From NCBI GenBank assembly GCA_026929865.2, contig CM049407.1, forward strand, positions 17,112,501 to 17,176,500: a stretch of 64,000 nucleotides of DNA, written 5' to 3'. This document shows, one piece after another, positions 44,473 to 57,169 of this stretch; the stretch's first letter is position 1, and every line of letters starts with the position of its first letter. A program made the position numbers and the translations under genes. The notes under the pieces are model-generated. The model ran no database searches, was not told the origin of the DNA, and saw only the letters and a list, made by a program, of their open reading frames with translations. The DNA comes from Hyperoplus lanceolatus (lineage: Eukaryota > Chordata > Actinopteri > Uranoscopiformes > Ammodytidae).

Positions 44473-44535
44473 ATAACCCAGCTCAAGTGGAGCAATCGTC
44501 ATCATCGAATACGATGGACAGCCATAAGTAAGTGT
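42944..44535 (+). mobile_element. 5'-truncated LINE with C-terminal zinc-finger motif (LINE C)
   Basis: A non-LTR retrotransposon copy that starts in the RT N-terminal region (NLRGISLLS) and runs to a 3' UTR ending near CGATGGACAGCCATAAGTAAG. The polypeptide has a different architecture from the other LINEs in the window: RT motifs with YADD, a TYLGS segment, a KRYKD stretch and a C-terminal CPTCGKPCGSRIGLYSHMKWH zinc-finger-like motif. I do not assign the clade; RTE-like groups with this C-terminus are the best guess. The endonuclease is absent. Confidence 0.8.
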
Positions 44536-44580
44536 GCTTGCGTGCGTGCGTGCGTGTGTGCGTGGAACTATAGACATATA

Positions 44581-47500
44581 TAATTTGATGGGTGTATGGA
44601 ATGAACAGATACAAACAAAAAACAGAACAGAGAATGATGTAACGGCAGCCTAAGCACATATAGAGGAATATAAGAATATGAAAAAGGGAAAGGCAGAGAG
44701 AGAGAGAGAGAGAGAGGGAGAGTGCAGGAGCAACTAAGCCTGAAAAGGCAGGAGGGAGAGGTATACAGCTATTGCAGTGAGTCAGAAGATGATGGCTGCC
44801 TGCAGGCCTTCAATTAAGTAATGGCTATGAAACGTAATGTTAGACTGGAGAAAGCAGCTGCAATCAGCCCACCTGTCAGGAATGAACGCTTCCTGCATTT
44901 CTGCTTTCCTGAGGTGTGATTCTTCTCCTGATGAAAAGTGAGGGGTATGTTGTGGTGCGTGAATGTTTTTTTTATTTAATTTTTTTTTGCTTATTCTCAA
45001 ACAGATTTTTGCAGTCAGTGCAAACTGCACCAGAGATTATATGACAAAAGTTACCCGTTTCTAGTTTACCATCTTATTGGTTAGATGGTGCGGAAGAATA
45101 GAACAGTACAGATGGAGGAGCCAGGTGGGATGACAGGCACCAATGGATTCAAAGCCATGCAATCATTGAAAAGCACGCCTCATAGTAGCCTACACTGAGC
45201 TGTCACATATTCCAAACTGTATTTCTGTACGTATATTTTCAACGCCTTGTCAACATCCTGTTTCATGGCCAATCACACGCTAAATGTAATGCATAAGTGA
45301 ATGTTTAACAGCAATATCCCATAACCATGATACCCTAAAAACGTGCTTTTTCAACACATTTATTTCTTCAGAGCAGAGACAAGTAAATAAACCAGACTTA
45401 TCAAACAGTATCTTCCAGCTACAGAGTTTATACTTTCTCCAAACACAATCTGTCTGAAATTAATTTTTTTTCTTTTATACCCTCAGTTATTTTACTGCCT
45501 GCGATTTATATTGAATTTGTCAATACGCTTCTAAGCAAAATGAGGACAACGCCGTTTCATTGAAAGCCCAGGTTTCTAGGACATTAGTTTGTATCTCTTT
45601 CACAGATGGCAAACAACTGATGTCTTTGGCTCAACGCTCATGTATACTATATAATGGATGACCTCAGATCTGTGTGCTTACAAAGTGATTTGCTGATAAG
45701 ACAAATCTGACTGAGTCATTCAAAAGAGCCCCATTCAAGCAAAACAGGATACAGAAAAGTTGCATTCAATTTAAGAAAGATGACAAAATATATTGCCCTT
45801 AACCTGCCCAGCTTGTGCCTCCTGTTTGAAATGTGCTGCTTTGTTCGCGACCAGTGAAATGACAAGGGAGTAAAACATGGACTGAATATTGATTGATGCA
45901 TTCATTTAGGTTTGTCAGTGCAAGACTGTCTCAGAATGAAGAATAGCCCAACCTCTTTGCCAAGCTAGAAAATCAAACATGTTTTGTCGAGAACATTCTG
46001 TTACAAAAGCTGAAATCCAAACATAATGTAAAATAGGGGCCTAATATCAGTCATCAGTACGGACATGTAACTAAAGGTTTTTCACATGACTGGATGACAG
46101 GAATGTTTACTGTTTAGTGGAGAGAAAAGACATTCTAGCCAGCCCCTCGGTTTCACTTTGATAGAGGAGGGAGCCAAAATTGTAGAGAAGTGAACAGCAA
46201 TTAGAAAGAAGGACGCATATGGATGTGCAAGGCTAAGGGAAAAGAGTGAGCACTGATACAGTGTGTGTCTCTATTTTTGAAGGCTGCCTGCTGCACAAAG
46301 GGCTGTTTAAGATGAATGGTGTGCCCCCATTGGCACACACGGACACACACACAGACACACATACACACCTACACAGCTCTCGTTAAGTGTCACTTTTCTG
46401 AATGTGCCACGGTGCCGAGCCACACACCTGCCCAGTGCTGTCAGTCTGCCAGCTGTGAGAGCTGGAGCTGTCTCGAAGGTGTATCAGCCCGCTCTGTATG
46501 CAAATGCTTCCCTTTCTCTTTATGATGCGGATTCCACATATCTGGTCGCCTCCTTTCAGTCCTTCAGTCGGAAGCCACTTGGTTTCATCCTTCCATCAAT
46601 CCAAATCTTTGACTTCAATCACTTTCCTCCATTTTATCACCTGCCCTCAACACGGGCCCCTTAACTCATATTTTCTCTCTCTCCCTTCATCCCCCTTCTT
46701 CCCCCTCTGTAGTAACTCTATGTAACCAGATCTCCGTTTACTTTGCCGGATGACTCATACTCACTTTGACAGCGGAGTTGATGATAGCCATTCGATGTTC
46801 AGTAATTGTGCAGAACCACATGCAGCCGAAACCACACTCTCACATAGACTAGAACCTGTTTACTGCGCTTAGAGATGCCATCAGAGAGAATGTGTGCAGA
46901 AGAAAAAGCTTTAATTCAAGGGGATTTTTTCGCTCACAAATGTATTAAAAGACACACTGAGAGCACAAAAAAAATACCTCTTTTTACCTTTTTGTAGTTC
47001 AGGCTAATCTTTGAGACATCTCTGATGTCAAAATCACTTTTTGTCAGAAACAGTACAATCTACCTGTCTGTGTGCTGAAAATAAAATCTGGTGTTATTAG
47101 CCTACACAGCCTATGCTTTGTGTAAACAAAGGGTACTGTATGTTAACAAAGGGGCTAACCGTAGCTAGCAATATACCCGTTTACAGAGCCTAGGCTGTGT
47201 ATTAACATTGGATCTTTAGGTAGCAGATCGTGAGGAGATATTCACTGATTTTGACAACAAGCATTCTCCAGAATTGCTGACTCCGCCTTCGACTTGCCAG
47301 GACTAAAGCTTAAGCATGAATTTAGCTGTTTATGAAACTGCATCTAAAAAAAGTCTTTCATTGTAATTTTCTATTCTTTTTGACATGTGACCATTCTATC
47401 ATGACTATCTGCACAGCTTTTGCTGCTCTGGTACTGGGTAGAGTTTAAAAAAGAAAAAAATAAGTGTGGCAGGAGTTTTGAACTGCTCGTGTCATGTGGG

Positions 47501-50500
47501 AGAACGTGTCCATTATAAGCTGACAGTCTGGACATGAAAGTAATAGCAGCTCTGCTATTTCACATCTAAAGTAATAACAGCACAGAGCCAGAACACCACT
47601 GTATGGCTGTCCAAATGTCTGAAATGCCTCATTTTATGTGAGACACATGTGAAGTATATCAAGGTGGAATGTGAGCTTTGTGGAGGATTGCAAAGCATTA
47701 GTGGGCCTTTGGCTGCATGCTGCCGTGGCTATACAGTGATACTGATCATTTATATCTGCTGCACAACTAATGGAGGGCATAAAAGGCCTGAGGTTACACC
47801 AATCCAGACTGTACGTTTTAGGGCACAGCTCCAAATGATGAGGAAAAGCAGAGGCAAGTGAGAGTTTTTGTGTCAGTTGAGGGTGTGTATGTGTGTGTGC
47901 GTGCGTGCTCAGGTGGTCTGAATGGGGCCTCATTAAATAGCTGAAGGGTTTTGATAATTTATTAGAACAGATAACACTCTTTTCACATTGTTGTCTCCAT
48001 TTCATGCACACACAGATTACAAACACAAACACACACACTTACACAATGTACTGGGAGAGCTGACAGCTTGTGTTATGTAATTGCTGCAAGAACAAACCAA
48101 AAAGCATGGCTTGAATTATTTTAGTTTGGCAGGGGCAATCATGCCCTTTCATGCCTCCCTTGTTTTCTCTCTCTCTCTCTCTGTATGACACAGACAAACA
48201 CAAGCCATTCTCACTGAACCTCGCTTTTTTGGAATATTATTTCAGAAAAGATCCTGCTGGACAGTGCTGTTAATTGCGTGTTGTTATCAGTCACTCCATT
48301 GGAGGGGAGACCGTATTTTTGTGATCATGTGTAAAACAGACGCTCCACATTCTCACCTCAAAGTTACACTGTAAAACTGAAAAAAAGAGTTAAGGTCTCT
48401 GCTTTGACTCCGGCAGCCGGCAACAGTTGCCCCGCTCAGTTTGTTTTCCTTTACTAGTATTGACTTTACTTCTACCTATTCTATCATTCCCCACAGAACA
48501 CCACAATAAATCCTTTTTTCTCCTTTACACCTCATCCAACACAATGTTGAGAGAAAGACATGGGATAAAGGCATTGGGTGCTATGGTTGCTCCAGCCTCC
48601 ATTTCAGCTCTGCTCCGTTCATTAAATCTCTCTCTGTCTCTCAGTGGATTACAGTCATTGCCACTCTCTAAATTATATCCCAAACTGACCATACAGTGTA
48701 CAGTAGACTATAGGTCCTATTTTATATTGTGTAGCTATATATGCCACGTATCAAACATATCTGTTATCCTTCTAACCTGTTTATATTTTTTGGAATTGTG
48801 TATATTTTTGATTTGCACCTTGTTAATGTTTTATGAACTCATATAATTATATATTTACGGCAACTGCCACACAGCAGCACAACATAACTCAACTCTTTAT
48901 GAGTCCAATTTCCCAGACTTTCATTTCTACTATATTATTTTATACTTTTATTTTCAAAGCATTTTTTTTTATCTATAATTCTGTCATGGTTACTTTTCAG
49001 CACTGCTTTAACCAGGCAATCATACATAAGGCTTGGACCTGGATATTGTGTTGGTTTGTATTGTGATCAGATGTTTTTCTGAAGACTGTAAACAGATGAA
49101 ACAGAAGATACATTGATTTATGTAGTTTGATACAAATATTGTATTTTGTATATTGGAATTGTACATAACAGGATCTATAGAAAGCCAAGTTTTGGTTTCA
49201 TGGACATACACATACGTAACCTCAATACTAACCATAATATCACCTTGTACCTACAGCACACACACAGTCACAATAATGAAAAAAGAAGTGGAGAAAGTTG
49301 GAGCTCTATAAGAAATCGGGGGGGCAAAAGGGTCACAATGAACCAGATGTTTTTCACTGGGCTCTGGTCTCCACACGCTTCTCAATTGACACACAGCACC
49401 CCCCATGGTCTGGCCAGAGGTAATGATCTATGTCAATAGAAAGGTATACGACTCTACACCAAGGCACTGCAAAAAGGGCTCAGGGTCACCTTTAAACAGA
49501 TGTTGTGGCAGAGGCTGTGTTGCCAGTGCGTTGGGGACATTGGGTCAGTATTAAGCAGATGCTTCAGACCATGGAGGGATTAGCATGTCATGTCCTCTTT
49601 GAGCCCACTAAATGCTGTCCTCCTCTGTCAAAGATACCCCCTGCCTGTGAGCCGGACAGCATGGAGTCCACCTGTTGTGTGCTGTTGCCATGGTGTTGCT
49701 AAAGAAATGATTGCTAATGTTCCATAGTGGGAGAAAAGGACCCAGAGGGGATGTCATTCTTCTCTCCTGTCGACCATTCGGTTGTTGGTGAACACTGATT
49801 GTATAAGCCCCTCTCAGTGCAGCTTGATATGATCACCTTTGAATCCCTTAAACTCAAAAACATACACTACAGAAAAATAACTTTGCTGTAAGAGTAATTA
49901 CCACTACACTCATTCGCACAAATCCATCTGTTTGTATTGTATGGAAATGTCCATGACCGCAATTTAGATTCTTCCTGGGAATATTTTTTTTTAAATGTCA
50001 CTCATTTAGCTCCATCCACATGTTTAAAACGCAGAATCACTGTAATCTTGGCAAATTTGTGCCACAGGCAACTAATTAAATTAATTGATTCTGAGTCGAT
50101 GATAAACGGTACATGTGGCATACATATATTACATTTTTCCCATAAAACCCAGCGATTATATTAAATGAATTAATTCAAATTAGCAGTTGAGGTTTTGAAT
50201 GTAAATGATGACAGCAGACGTCCATACAACCTCCCTTATTATCACTAACCTTGATCCTGTCCGCGATCTACAAAATGGATTGTCTGGCATTCAGACAGCT
50301 ACTGAGTAAAGAAACTTGGGTTATTATAATGAGTATACTGTATTCTTTTCCTGAAGAGTGACAGGACAATGGCGACCTATTGCACTGCCTTATGAGCCTC
50401 TTACTGCGGAAGTATAATGAGCAGAGCCCTCCAGAAGATCACGTTTGAATTGAGTGGCAGCAGATCTGCTGGAGAGACTGAGACTAACATACTTACGTAT

Positions 50501-51160
50501 TAGAAACAACTACAAACATCTCACACCATTTTGACTTTTCATCCATAAATTAGGACCCTACCGTACGTGCCCGACCTCAGAATGCCTTTCACTATAATGT
50601 GATTGCTTTCCCACTATAGGATTATGTGCCTTGAATTCCTGGCAATATTTACAAGCAAATCAGTAATTCCCTCACATAAATACGGTGCAGATGTGCAAGT
50701 AAGTATCCCTATCTCCTTGAAGAACACTTGAATAAACAATAGCCCCCTGTCTTCGGGGACTGAGATCTTGCATGAATGAATTCTTTTTTTGTAACAGTGT
50801 ATTGTCAGGTGACACTTAACTTGCTTTAAATTGAACATACATAGGTAAGGAATGTTCCATGTTATGTTGGGAATCCTGTAATGACATGATCACGGTAATA
50901 CAAATACATACAAATAATAAAAATACACACATTACACCGACAAGTAATTGATTAAGCTATGGATGACTATTCAGTGCCACGTGCTATAAATTCCATTGCA
51001 CTGACTTATTATAAGTCAATCATGATAGTGCTTCTCTTTGGTCTAGGGGCTAACACCTTGCAATATGCAGCTCAATGTTTTTGTGTGTGGGAACAAGTGC
51101 AAACGGAATGTTTCATCAGTATAGCTCAAAGATAGTTCACAGTGTTCAAAATTAAGATGA
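44581..51160. other. Intergenic DNA, no gene recognised
   Basis: Contents: a short AG run (44697-44715), the inverted partner of the 33.9-kb repeat (47176-47207), and many short unconvincing frames. Complex, repeat-free blocks such as 49920-50170 (containing AACTAATTAAATTAATTG) look like possible conserved non-coding elements, but this rests on appearance only. I see no exon with plausible splice sites and no RNA gene. Confidence 0.6.
47176..47207 (-). repeat. Inverted partner of the repeat at 33895-33926
   Basis: Exact 32-base complement. Flanking similarity continues to the right (GAGGAGATATTCACTGA, then CAGAATTGCTGACTCC against the other copy's inverted GAGTCATGGATTCTGG). Confidence 0.6.
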
Positions 51161-51356
51161 GTTTTTTTTAAGATATTTTTTTGGGTATGCTTTATTGACA
51201 GTGCAGAAAGACAGGGGTGAAATGGGGCAGAGAGGGGAGTGACATGCAGAGACCCACCGCGGGCGGGAATCGAACCCGGGTCTGCTGCTGGGCCCGGCCC
51301 GGGGGGGGAGGGAGGGGGGAGGAGAACGCCCTACCAACTGAGCTAAGGGCGCCCCC
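51161..51356 (-). mobile_element. tRNA-derived SINE (copy 2)
   Basis: Read on the minus strand: GGGGGCGCCCTTAGCTCAGT (A-box) with TTGGTAGGGCG, a 35-base G/C-only stretch (51290-51325), the B-box CGGGTTCGATTCC, then GTCACTCCCCTCTCTGCCCC and the AT-rich tail. It is the same family and body as the copy at 5993. No clean target duplication was found. The C-rich anticodon region is not tRNA-like, so it is not a tRNA gene. Confidence 0.85.
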
Positions 51357-51658
51357 TCATACTTCTTTAATCCACTGCGGCAGGACAGGAATCCAATTAC
51401 AGTGTCATTGTTTCACGTTAAAGTAGAAAAATAAAAAGATAATTTTGTTCTCACTTTGTATAGTTTCCACGTTTGTGGTGGGTCTCTTTCATGTGAACAC
51501 GTAAACGCTCAGTCACTATGAGATGATTTAGCTCAGCAGTGTGCTGTTTATTAAAAAATGGCTCGACTGCTGAGCTCGACACCTCCCCACTGTTTCTGAA
51601 TAATAAGTATTAACACTGTGCTATCTCCTTTATGAAAAGTGCTGCAATAGAGCAGTGG

Positions 51659-51811
<153 letters not shown>

Positions 51812-52777
51812 GTACATACAAATGCAACTGAGTTATGACCTTATTTGGATTAACCGGAAGGCTTTGTTGTATAGCAACAGCTTTATTAATTCATGAAACT
51901 ATCATGCTGTCACTATTCCTCCCGGAAGTGATTAATATGTCGGTGACATAGGAGAGAAGTGAATTCCATCGAAAAAGATATGCACCATGAATCCCCTGCA
52001 TCATTTATCTCTGCTGTATATTTGTCCAGCATGATAAATAAATTTGCACTATACTTCCAGTCACATTGAGCTCCACTTTGAACACTATGCATGGCTGTCC
52101 ACATTAATTCATATAGAGGTATAATATTAACAAATATACAGTATATTTATCAACATATGCTTAACTTTCAACTTAAGCAAAGATGTCTGAAAGTGACACA
52201 TGTAATGCAAAGGACACTTTATGGAGCAATTTTCCCATCAGAGCAAAGATCAACTTAGTTTATTCGCTGAAATGGCTGACATATGACTTTCAGATCTCAA
52301 ACAGAGAATGATGACCAAACAATTATCACAAAGATCCCCGTGATCCCAGTATAGCTATGTCCAATTCTCATCTTTGAGAAAATATTAAATAGAGCGACAT
52401 AAGTTACCTATCTTTCTAAAATGTGTTATAGGGTTGAAGAAAAATGTATTGTACAGAAAACCAAAAATTACATTGGCTTTAAAACTACTGTATGTCTGTG
52501 CAGCAAATTGTTCAAAAGGAATGATGTCCTTGGAAGAAAGTGAATTGTAAATGAAATATTTTTTCAGTTGGAGGAAATAAACACTTCAGACAAGCCTTGC
52601 TCACAATGAAAATGGCACATTTCTTCTTCCCGGCACCTTGACTTCACCGCAAGATGTGCCAGACACGCCAGACGGCACTTCAAAATAACCCTGTTTGAGA
52701 ACTAAATAGACGCTCGTGCAGAACTATAGAGAGTGAAAACAAGATTGAACGAGTCAAGGAGAGATATAGAGATGGAG

Positions 52778-52817
52778 ATTCAGACCCACTTGCCCGGTCC
52801 TGCAAGTGGGTCTGAAT
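52778..52817. repeat. 16-bp perfect hairpin with 8-base loop
   Basis: ATTCAGACCCACTTGC (52778-52793) pairs exactly with 52802-52817 around the loop CCGGTCCT. It lies in otherwise unremarkable intergenic DNA. The right arm is followed by TCTACTTGCCTGAAG, a partial echo of the stem. No reading frame or T-tract suggests a terminator or a tRNA. Confidence 0.7.
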
Positions 52818-53534
52818 TCTACTTGCCTGAAGTCAATTTTTACTGGCCCCTATATAAAAATGTTTTTATTAGTGGTGTTCAAATATTTGTTATATTTTAT
52901 TTACAATGTATAAACACATCATGGACAGTGTTATAGATGAGTCAAGGGTCATACTGAAAGTGGAGGCTATTATTCAAATATTATTTGAGTTGGAACATTT
53001 GTAATTTGAAGTTTCTAAACCGACAATAACTGCAAATGAGACATGTTTTAGGCAAACAAAAATCATGTTGTAAAGAACTTGAACAGCACAAAAAAACACT
53101 GGTCACACCAATGTTTTTTTTTCTTTTACCTTATTCTTTTTACAACAGCAATTCTTTAACACTTTTTTCCGTAAGACATTTTTTTAGGCCTACAACAATC
53201 TGTTTTAAAAGTTTATTTTTATTTTTTATTATTCAAAATCTAAAATTTTGGCTCAGGACGGGCTGTTCTGAATACTTTTCCAGTAGCCCACTTTCAAGCT
53301 TCCACTGCCTCCTGGTATGTGAAGTCAGACACCTCTGGTCCATCTACATCCACGTCCATCTACGTTGGATGCATTTTAAAAACGTGGATATTTTCGATGC
53401 TTTTCAGACGGTTGGGGTATACTTATTTAGGCCTACTCGTTGGCTTTTGGACTTTCTGTCACACCAACGTAACGCGTGTAGTTCTTTTTCCTATCTCTCT
53501 GACAGTGTTTGTGCGACGCGCACCGTTTTTGCGT

Positions 53535-54562
53535 GTTTGTAGCTCTTGTCACTTCACGATCTGAGGAGCCTGCACGATATGAGGACCGCATGAGCAGAAC
53601 GGCTGTCATGATGGCCTGCTACGGCAACACCACGTATTCATATTGTAGGCCAATACAGTAATACTTTTATTTACTGCAGCGCTTTCTTGTTCAGACAGTC
53701 GCCCAGGCAACACACGTCTGCGTGGTCCTGGTAAGTCAGTCGGCTGCTTAGTGTTTTACATTTTGTATGGTTATTTACGTGTTTTTCTGTACTTATATAT
53801 TCCTCTGTTTTGTAAGTCGTGTGTAGAGTTATTTTATTATTATCTTTCTTTGGGCTAGCTCACATGCTAACGTGCCAGCTACCTAGCCACTGCTATTTCC
53901 AATACAACATCGATAGGTAACCTCCATTAAATAAAAAGTAGCATGATGAAAAAGATAAGTAAATAGTGATCTAACAGCAAGGAATAGGCTAATGATATGC
54001 TTTTTTTAAATGCATTATTTTTAATATTTTTACATTCTGATTGGTAATGCTCACAGCAAGTTTTAAACTATCTACATTACTAATATTTCATTTAATTGTG
54101 TGAAAAGGCACTTCTTATCATAAAAGGTTGATATGAAATTGGAGAATGAAAGAAAAATAATATCCAGTCTAAATCTCGTAATTATGGAGCGACTCAGGTT
54201 GGGCTGCACTCTCTGTCCAGGCTCCCTCATTGATAGGCCATGATCTATAACATAGTCCACTATAGTGTCCCTGGTGTATGTGTCTCCTCCTGTCGCTCTC
54301 TCTCCTCCTCTTCCCCTGACTCTTACTGTCTCAGAAGGGAGCTGAGCTCACCTGGGGTCTATTTGTAGTGCTAAGGTTTAGACTGATTGGTTTTCAATTT
54401 GTTTATTTTTTTTTTCCAAAAGTATGTTGGAGAATTTCAAACACAGCGCAAAGCATATATCAGTTCAGCATATCTACAACTGCATTTTTCTTTGATGACG
54501 GCCGTTCTGCGCATGCGGTCCTCATATTGTGTAGGCTCCTCAGATCGTGTAGTGACGGCTCT
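53535..54562. mobile_element. DNA element with ~48-bp imperfect inverted ends
   Basis: GATCTGAGGAGCCTGCACGA at 53556-53575, continuing through TATGAGGACCGCATGAGCAG to GAACGGCTG at about 53605, is repeated in inverted form at about 54494-54541 with only a few mismatches. The outer flank also matches loosely (GTCACTTCACGATC against GTCACTACACGATC). The interior is non-coding. Sequence beyond the right end (54560-54600, CATTCGAGGGGCCGCAGC) resembles 57670-57705 in inverted form, so related termini occur nearby. Superfamily not assigned. Confidence 0.6.
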
Positions 54563-55190
54563 GTCCCATTCGAGGGGCCGCAGCTTACGAAGGCTGCATT
54601 TGAAGACCGATTGCGTCATAGCGGTGCGCAAAGTCTTGTCCAGTGGCGCAAAAAGTGGGTATGCACTATGCGGTGCATAGGGGCGCCGCACTAGAGGGGC
54701 GCAAAAGCGATCGGGGAAAAGAAAGCTCTCCGGGGCACAAAACAGAAAACGGGAAGATTGAGAAGGAGAAAGATTGCGTGGAGGAAAAAAGCGTTTCAAA
54801 GTGGTTGAATGGATAAATACACCGTAGGCCTACACGGAGTTGCCAACCTTTGTTTAATATGGACGATTGTATTGATTAATACACACTGATTATCGGCCGC
54901 GACCCGCGGATTGTCACTGCAGATTAACGTGTCACCTCAAGTTTTTGACCATTGCTGTTTTCACAGTTTTTGAATGGTAGTGTAGTGATTATAGCAGGTC
55001 AGCGCCCAAACAACACACTCACCTGTTTCCCACTATTATCATATTTTGCACCGTTCCAGCGCACGACTGAGTTGTGTGTGTGTGTGTGTGAGAGAAAAAG
55101 AGGGGGAGAGAGAGAGAGAAAGAGAGATATGTGTTTGTAGCAATGATAATGAAAATCCTGTTTGCCACAATCTTAATAGTTTATTTTATT

Positions 55191-56666
55191 AAAAAGAAAA
55201 ATCTAGATACATCACTCATGAATAATTATAGGCCGATATCCAACCTACCATTTTTAAGCAAGATCATTGAAAAAGCTGTTTATCAACAGCTAAATAACTA
55301 CTTAGCAATGAATAACTGCTCTGATGTCTTTCAGTCAGGTTTTTGACAACACCACAGCACTGAGACTGCTCTGGTTAAGGTCCTCAATGACATCCACTTA
55401 AACACAGACAGTGGCAAAAGCTCTGTATTAGTTTTATTGGATCTCAGTGCTGCGTTCGACACAGTTGACCACAGCATATTGCTAGATCGACTTGCAAACT
55501 GGGTTGGACTCTCTGGAACTGTGCTAAACTGGTTTGAATCATACTTAAAGGAAAGAGACTACTATGTGTCAATAGGCAATTTCACATCCGAGCGAACAAA
55601 TATTACATGCGGGGTCCCCCAAGGTTGCATTCTTGGGCCTCTTCTGTTTAACATATACATGCTACCGCTAGCTCAGATTATGAACAAAAACAAATTATGC
55701 TACCATAATTATGCAGACGACACACAAATTTACATAACCATATCACCAGGAGTCCGATTCAAGCACTAAGTAAATGCATTGAACAAATCAATGACTGGAT
55801 GTGCCAAAACTTTCTTCAATTAAACAGCGACAAAACTGAAGTAATTGTCTTTGGTGCCAGGGATGAACAATCAAAAGTCAGCGCACAGCTTAAATCTGTT
55901 ATGTTAGAAAGCACACACCAAGCTAGAAATCTTGGAGTAGTGATAGATTACGACTTGAATTTCAAAAGACACATTAAATCAATAAGTCAGCCTACTACCA
56001 CCTTAAAAATATATCAAGAATTAAAGGGCTAATATCTCAGCAGGACTTAGAAAACTTGTCCATGCATTTAGTAGACATGACTACTGTAATAGTGTCTTTG
56101 CAGGCCTTCCTAAAAATCAATCAGACAGCTTCAGCTAATTCAGAACGCTGCTGCTCAAGTCCTCACTAGGACCAAAAAAGTAGATCACATTACCCCAGTT
56201 CTTAGGTCTTTACACTGGCTTCCTGTCACTCAAATAATTGATTTTAAAATATTGATGATGGTCTACAAAGCCTTAAATGGTTTAGGGCCAAAATACATTA
56301 CTGATCTGCTGATACGTTATGAGCCGCCCAGAGCCCTTAGGTCGTCTGGGACAGGTCTTTTGAAAGTCCCTAGAGCTAGGACTAAACAGGGAGAGGCGGC
56401 ATTCAGTGTTTATGCGCCCAATGTCTGGAACGGACTGCCAGAGAGTCTGAGGTCCGTTGAGACTCTCAGCTCTTTTAAATCGGGTCTCAAAACGTTCTTG
56501 TTTCCCTTTTAACCTGTAATTTAAATGTTGTATTTTTATCCATGTTTTAAATTTGTTTGTTTTTTTTTTTTTTTTTGTATTCTTTATTTGATTTTAACCC
56601 TGTGAAGCACCTTGAGTGGCCCTGTGCCTGAAATGTGCTCTATAAATAAAATTACCTTGCCTTGCC
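55191..56666 (+). mobile_element. 5'-truncated L2 (Maui-like) LINE
   Basis: Starts inside the RT domain and ends in the L2-type 3' tail CTATAAATAAAATTACCTTG plus CCTTGCC. TATT at both edges (55187-55190, 56667-56670) may be a short target duplication. The coding remnant is decayed (separate entry). Copy 1 of the host repeat has no insertion at this site. Confidence 0.85.
55200..56512 (+). pseudogene. L2 reverse transcriptase remnant
   Basis: NNYRPISNLPFLSKIIEK begins the RT. An in-frame TGA at about 55344 stands where CGA (GF-R-QHHSTE) is usual, a CpG decay. Then come motif A LLDLSAAFDTVDHSILL, motif B CGVPQGCILGPLLF and motif C YADDTQIY. After 55760 the frame breaks with a small deletion, resumes as NDWMCQNFLQLNSDKTEV and LGVVIDYDLNFKRHI, breaks again with stops (56030-56250), and ends with PNVWNGLPESLRS and a stop at 56510-56512. 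It is clearly non-functional. Confidence 0.88.
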
Positions 56667-57169
56667 TATTGTAAGGGAATTTGGTGCGATAGATTTGAGG
56701 CTCTAATTTTCCGTCTTATTTAATACCTTTTCTCTCTCATTCACTTGAAAAAAAAGTTTTATCAACAAGTTGATTTTTCCCATTTAACCATTTTTTCTGA
56801 GGTGTTTTTTAACGTTTTTCTTGGTTAATACCTACACATATTGTATGGTTTAAGTCAAGAAGGTTGGCTGACTAACTTGTTTGGCTCATTTTACTATTCA
56901 TTTGGACTCAAATAAAAGTTTTCTTTGTCTTTAATTCTCTTCACCAGAGTACACCAAATTGCTAATTTTACATGTTCAAATCACAAAAAGTTCTGGGGGT
57001 GTAACCCCCGGACCCCCCTACAGGGGTTTGTTTTCGGACATGTCACCTTTTTCATGGCTTATGAGTTTGCATGCCTGACACTAGTGAGGCTACAAAAACT
57101 TAAATGCCCAGTATGGTTTAGTGCAGGCAGACATGGTTGAGCCCATCACCTGTTCTAATATGTAACTTA

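Larger units (their letters stand above)
42606..44580 (+). mobile_element. Short repeat with GT tract, split by LINE C
   Basis: Left part: TTCAAGTTCAAGTGTCTTTA, then ATCATGTGCACAACAAATAC and GGCAATGAAAAATCTCTGG, a dispersed sequence common in teleost genomes. It ends in a (GT)n run at 42865-42929. After LINE C, a GTGCGTGCGTGTGTGCGTG stretch (about 44540-44563) and GGAACTATAGACATATATAA look like its continuation. The inference is that LINE C inserted in the microsatellite; no target duplication can be read because the target is itself repetitive. Confidence 0.45.
54800..57077 (+). mobile_element. DNA-transposon-like repeat, copy 2, with an L2 inserted
   Basis: Shares with copy 1 (13646-15148) CACGGAGTTTGGCAACC-like, GATTGTCACTGCAGATTAAC, GTTTGCCACAAT, TTGTAAGGGAATTTGGTG, CAAGAAGGTTGGCTG and the right end TCATGGCTTATGAGTTTGCA with ATGCCTG. 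Its left end is lost or replaced. It lacks the SINE that copy 1 carries and contains instead an L2 LINE (about 55191-56666). The left boundary is approximate. Confidence 0.7.

Noticed and set aside
43017..44495. Minus-strand frames of up to 155 residues over LINE C
   Set aside because: Shadows of the sense RT, whose motifs are clear on the plus strand.
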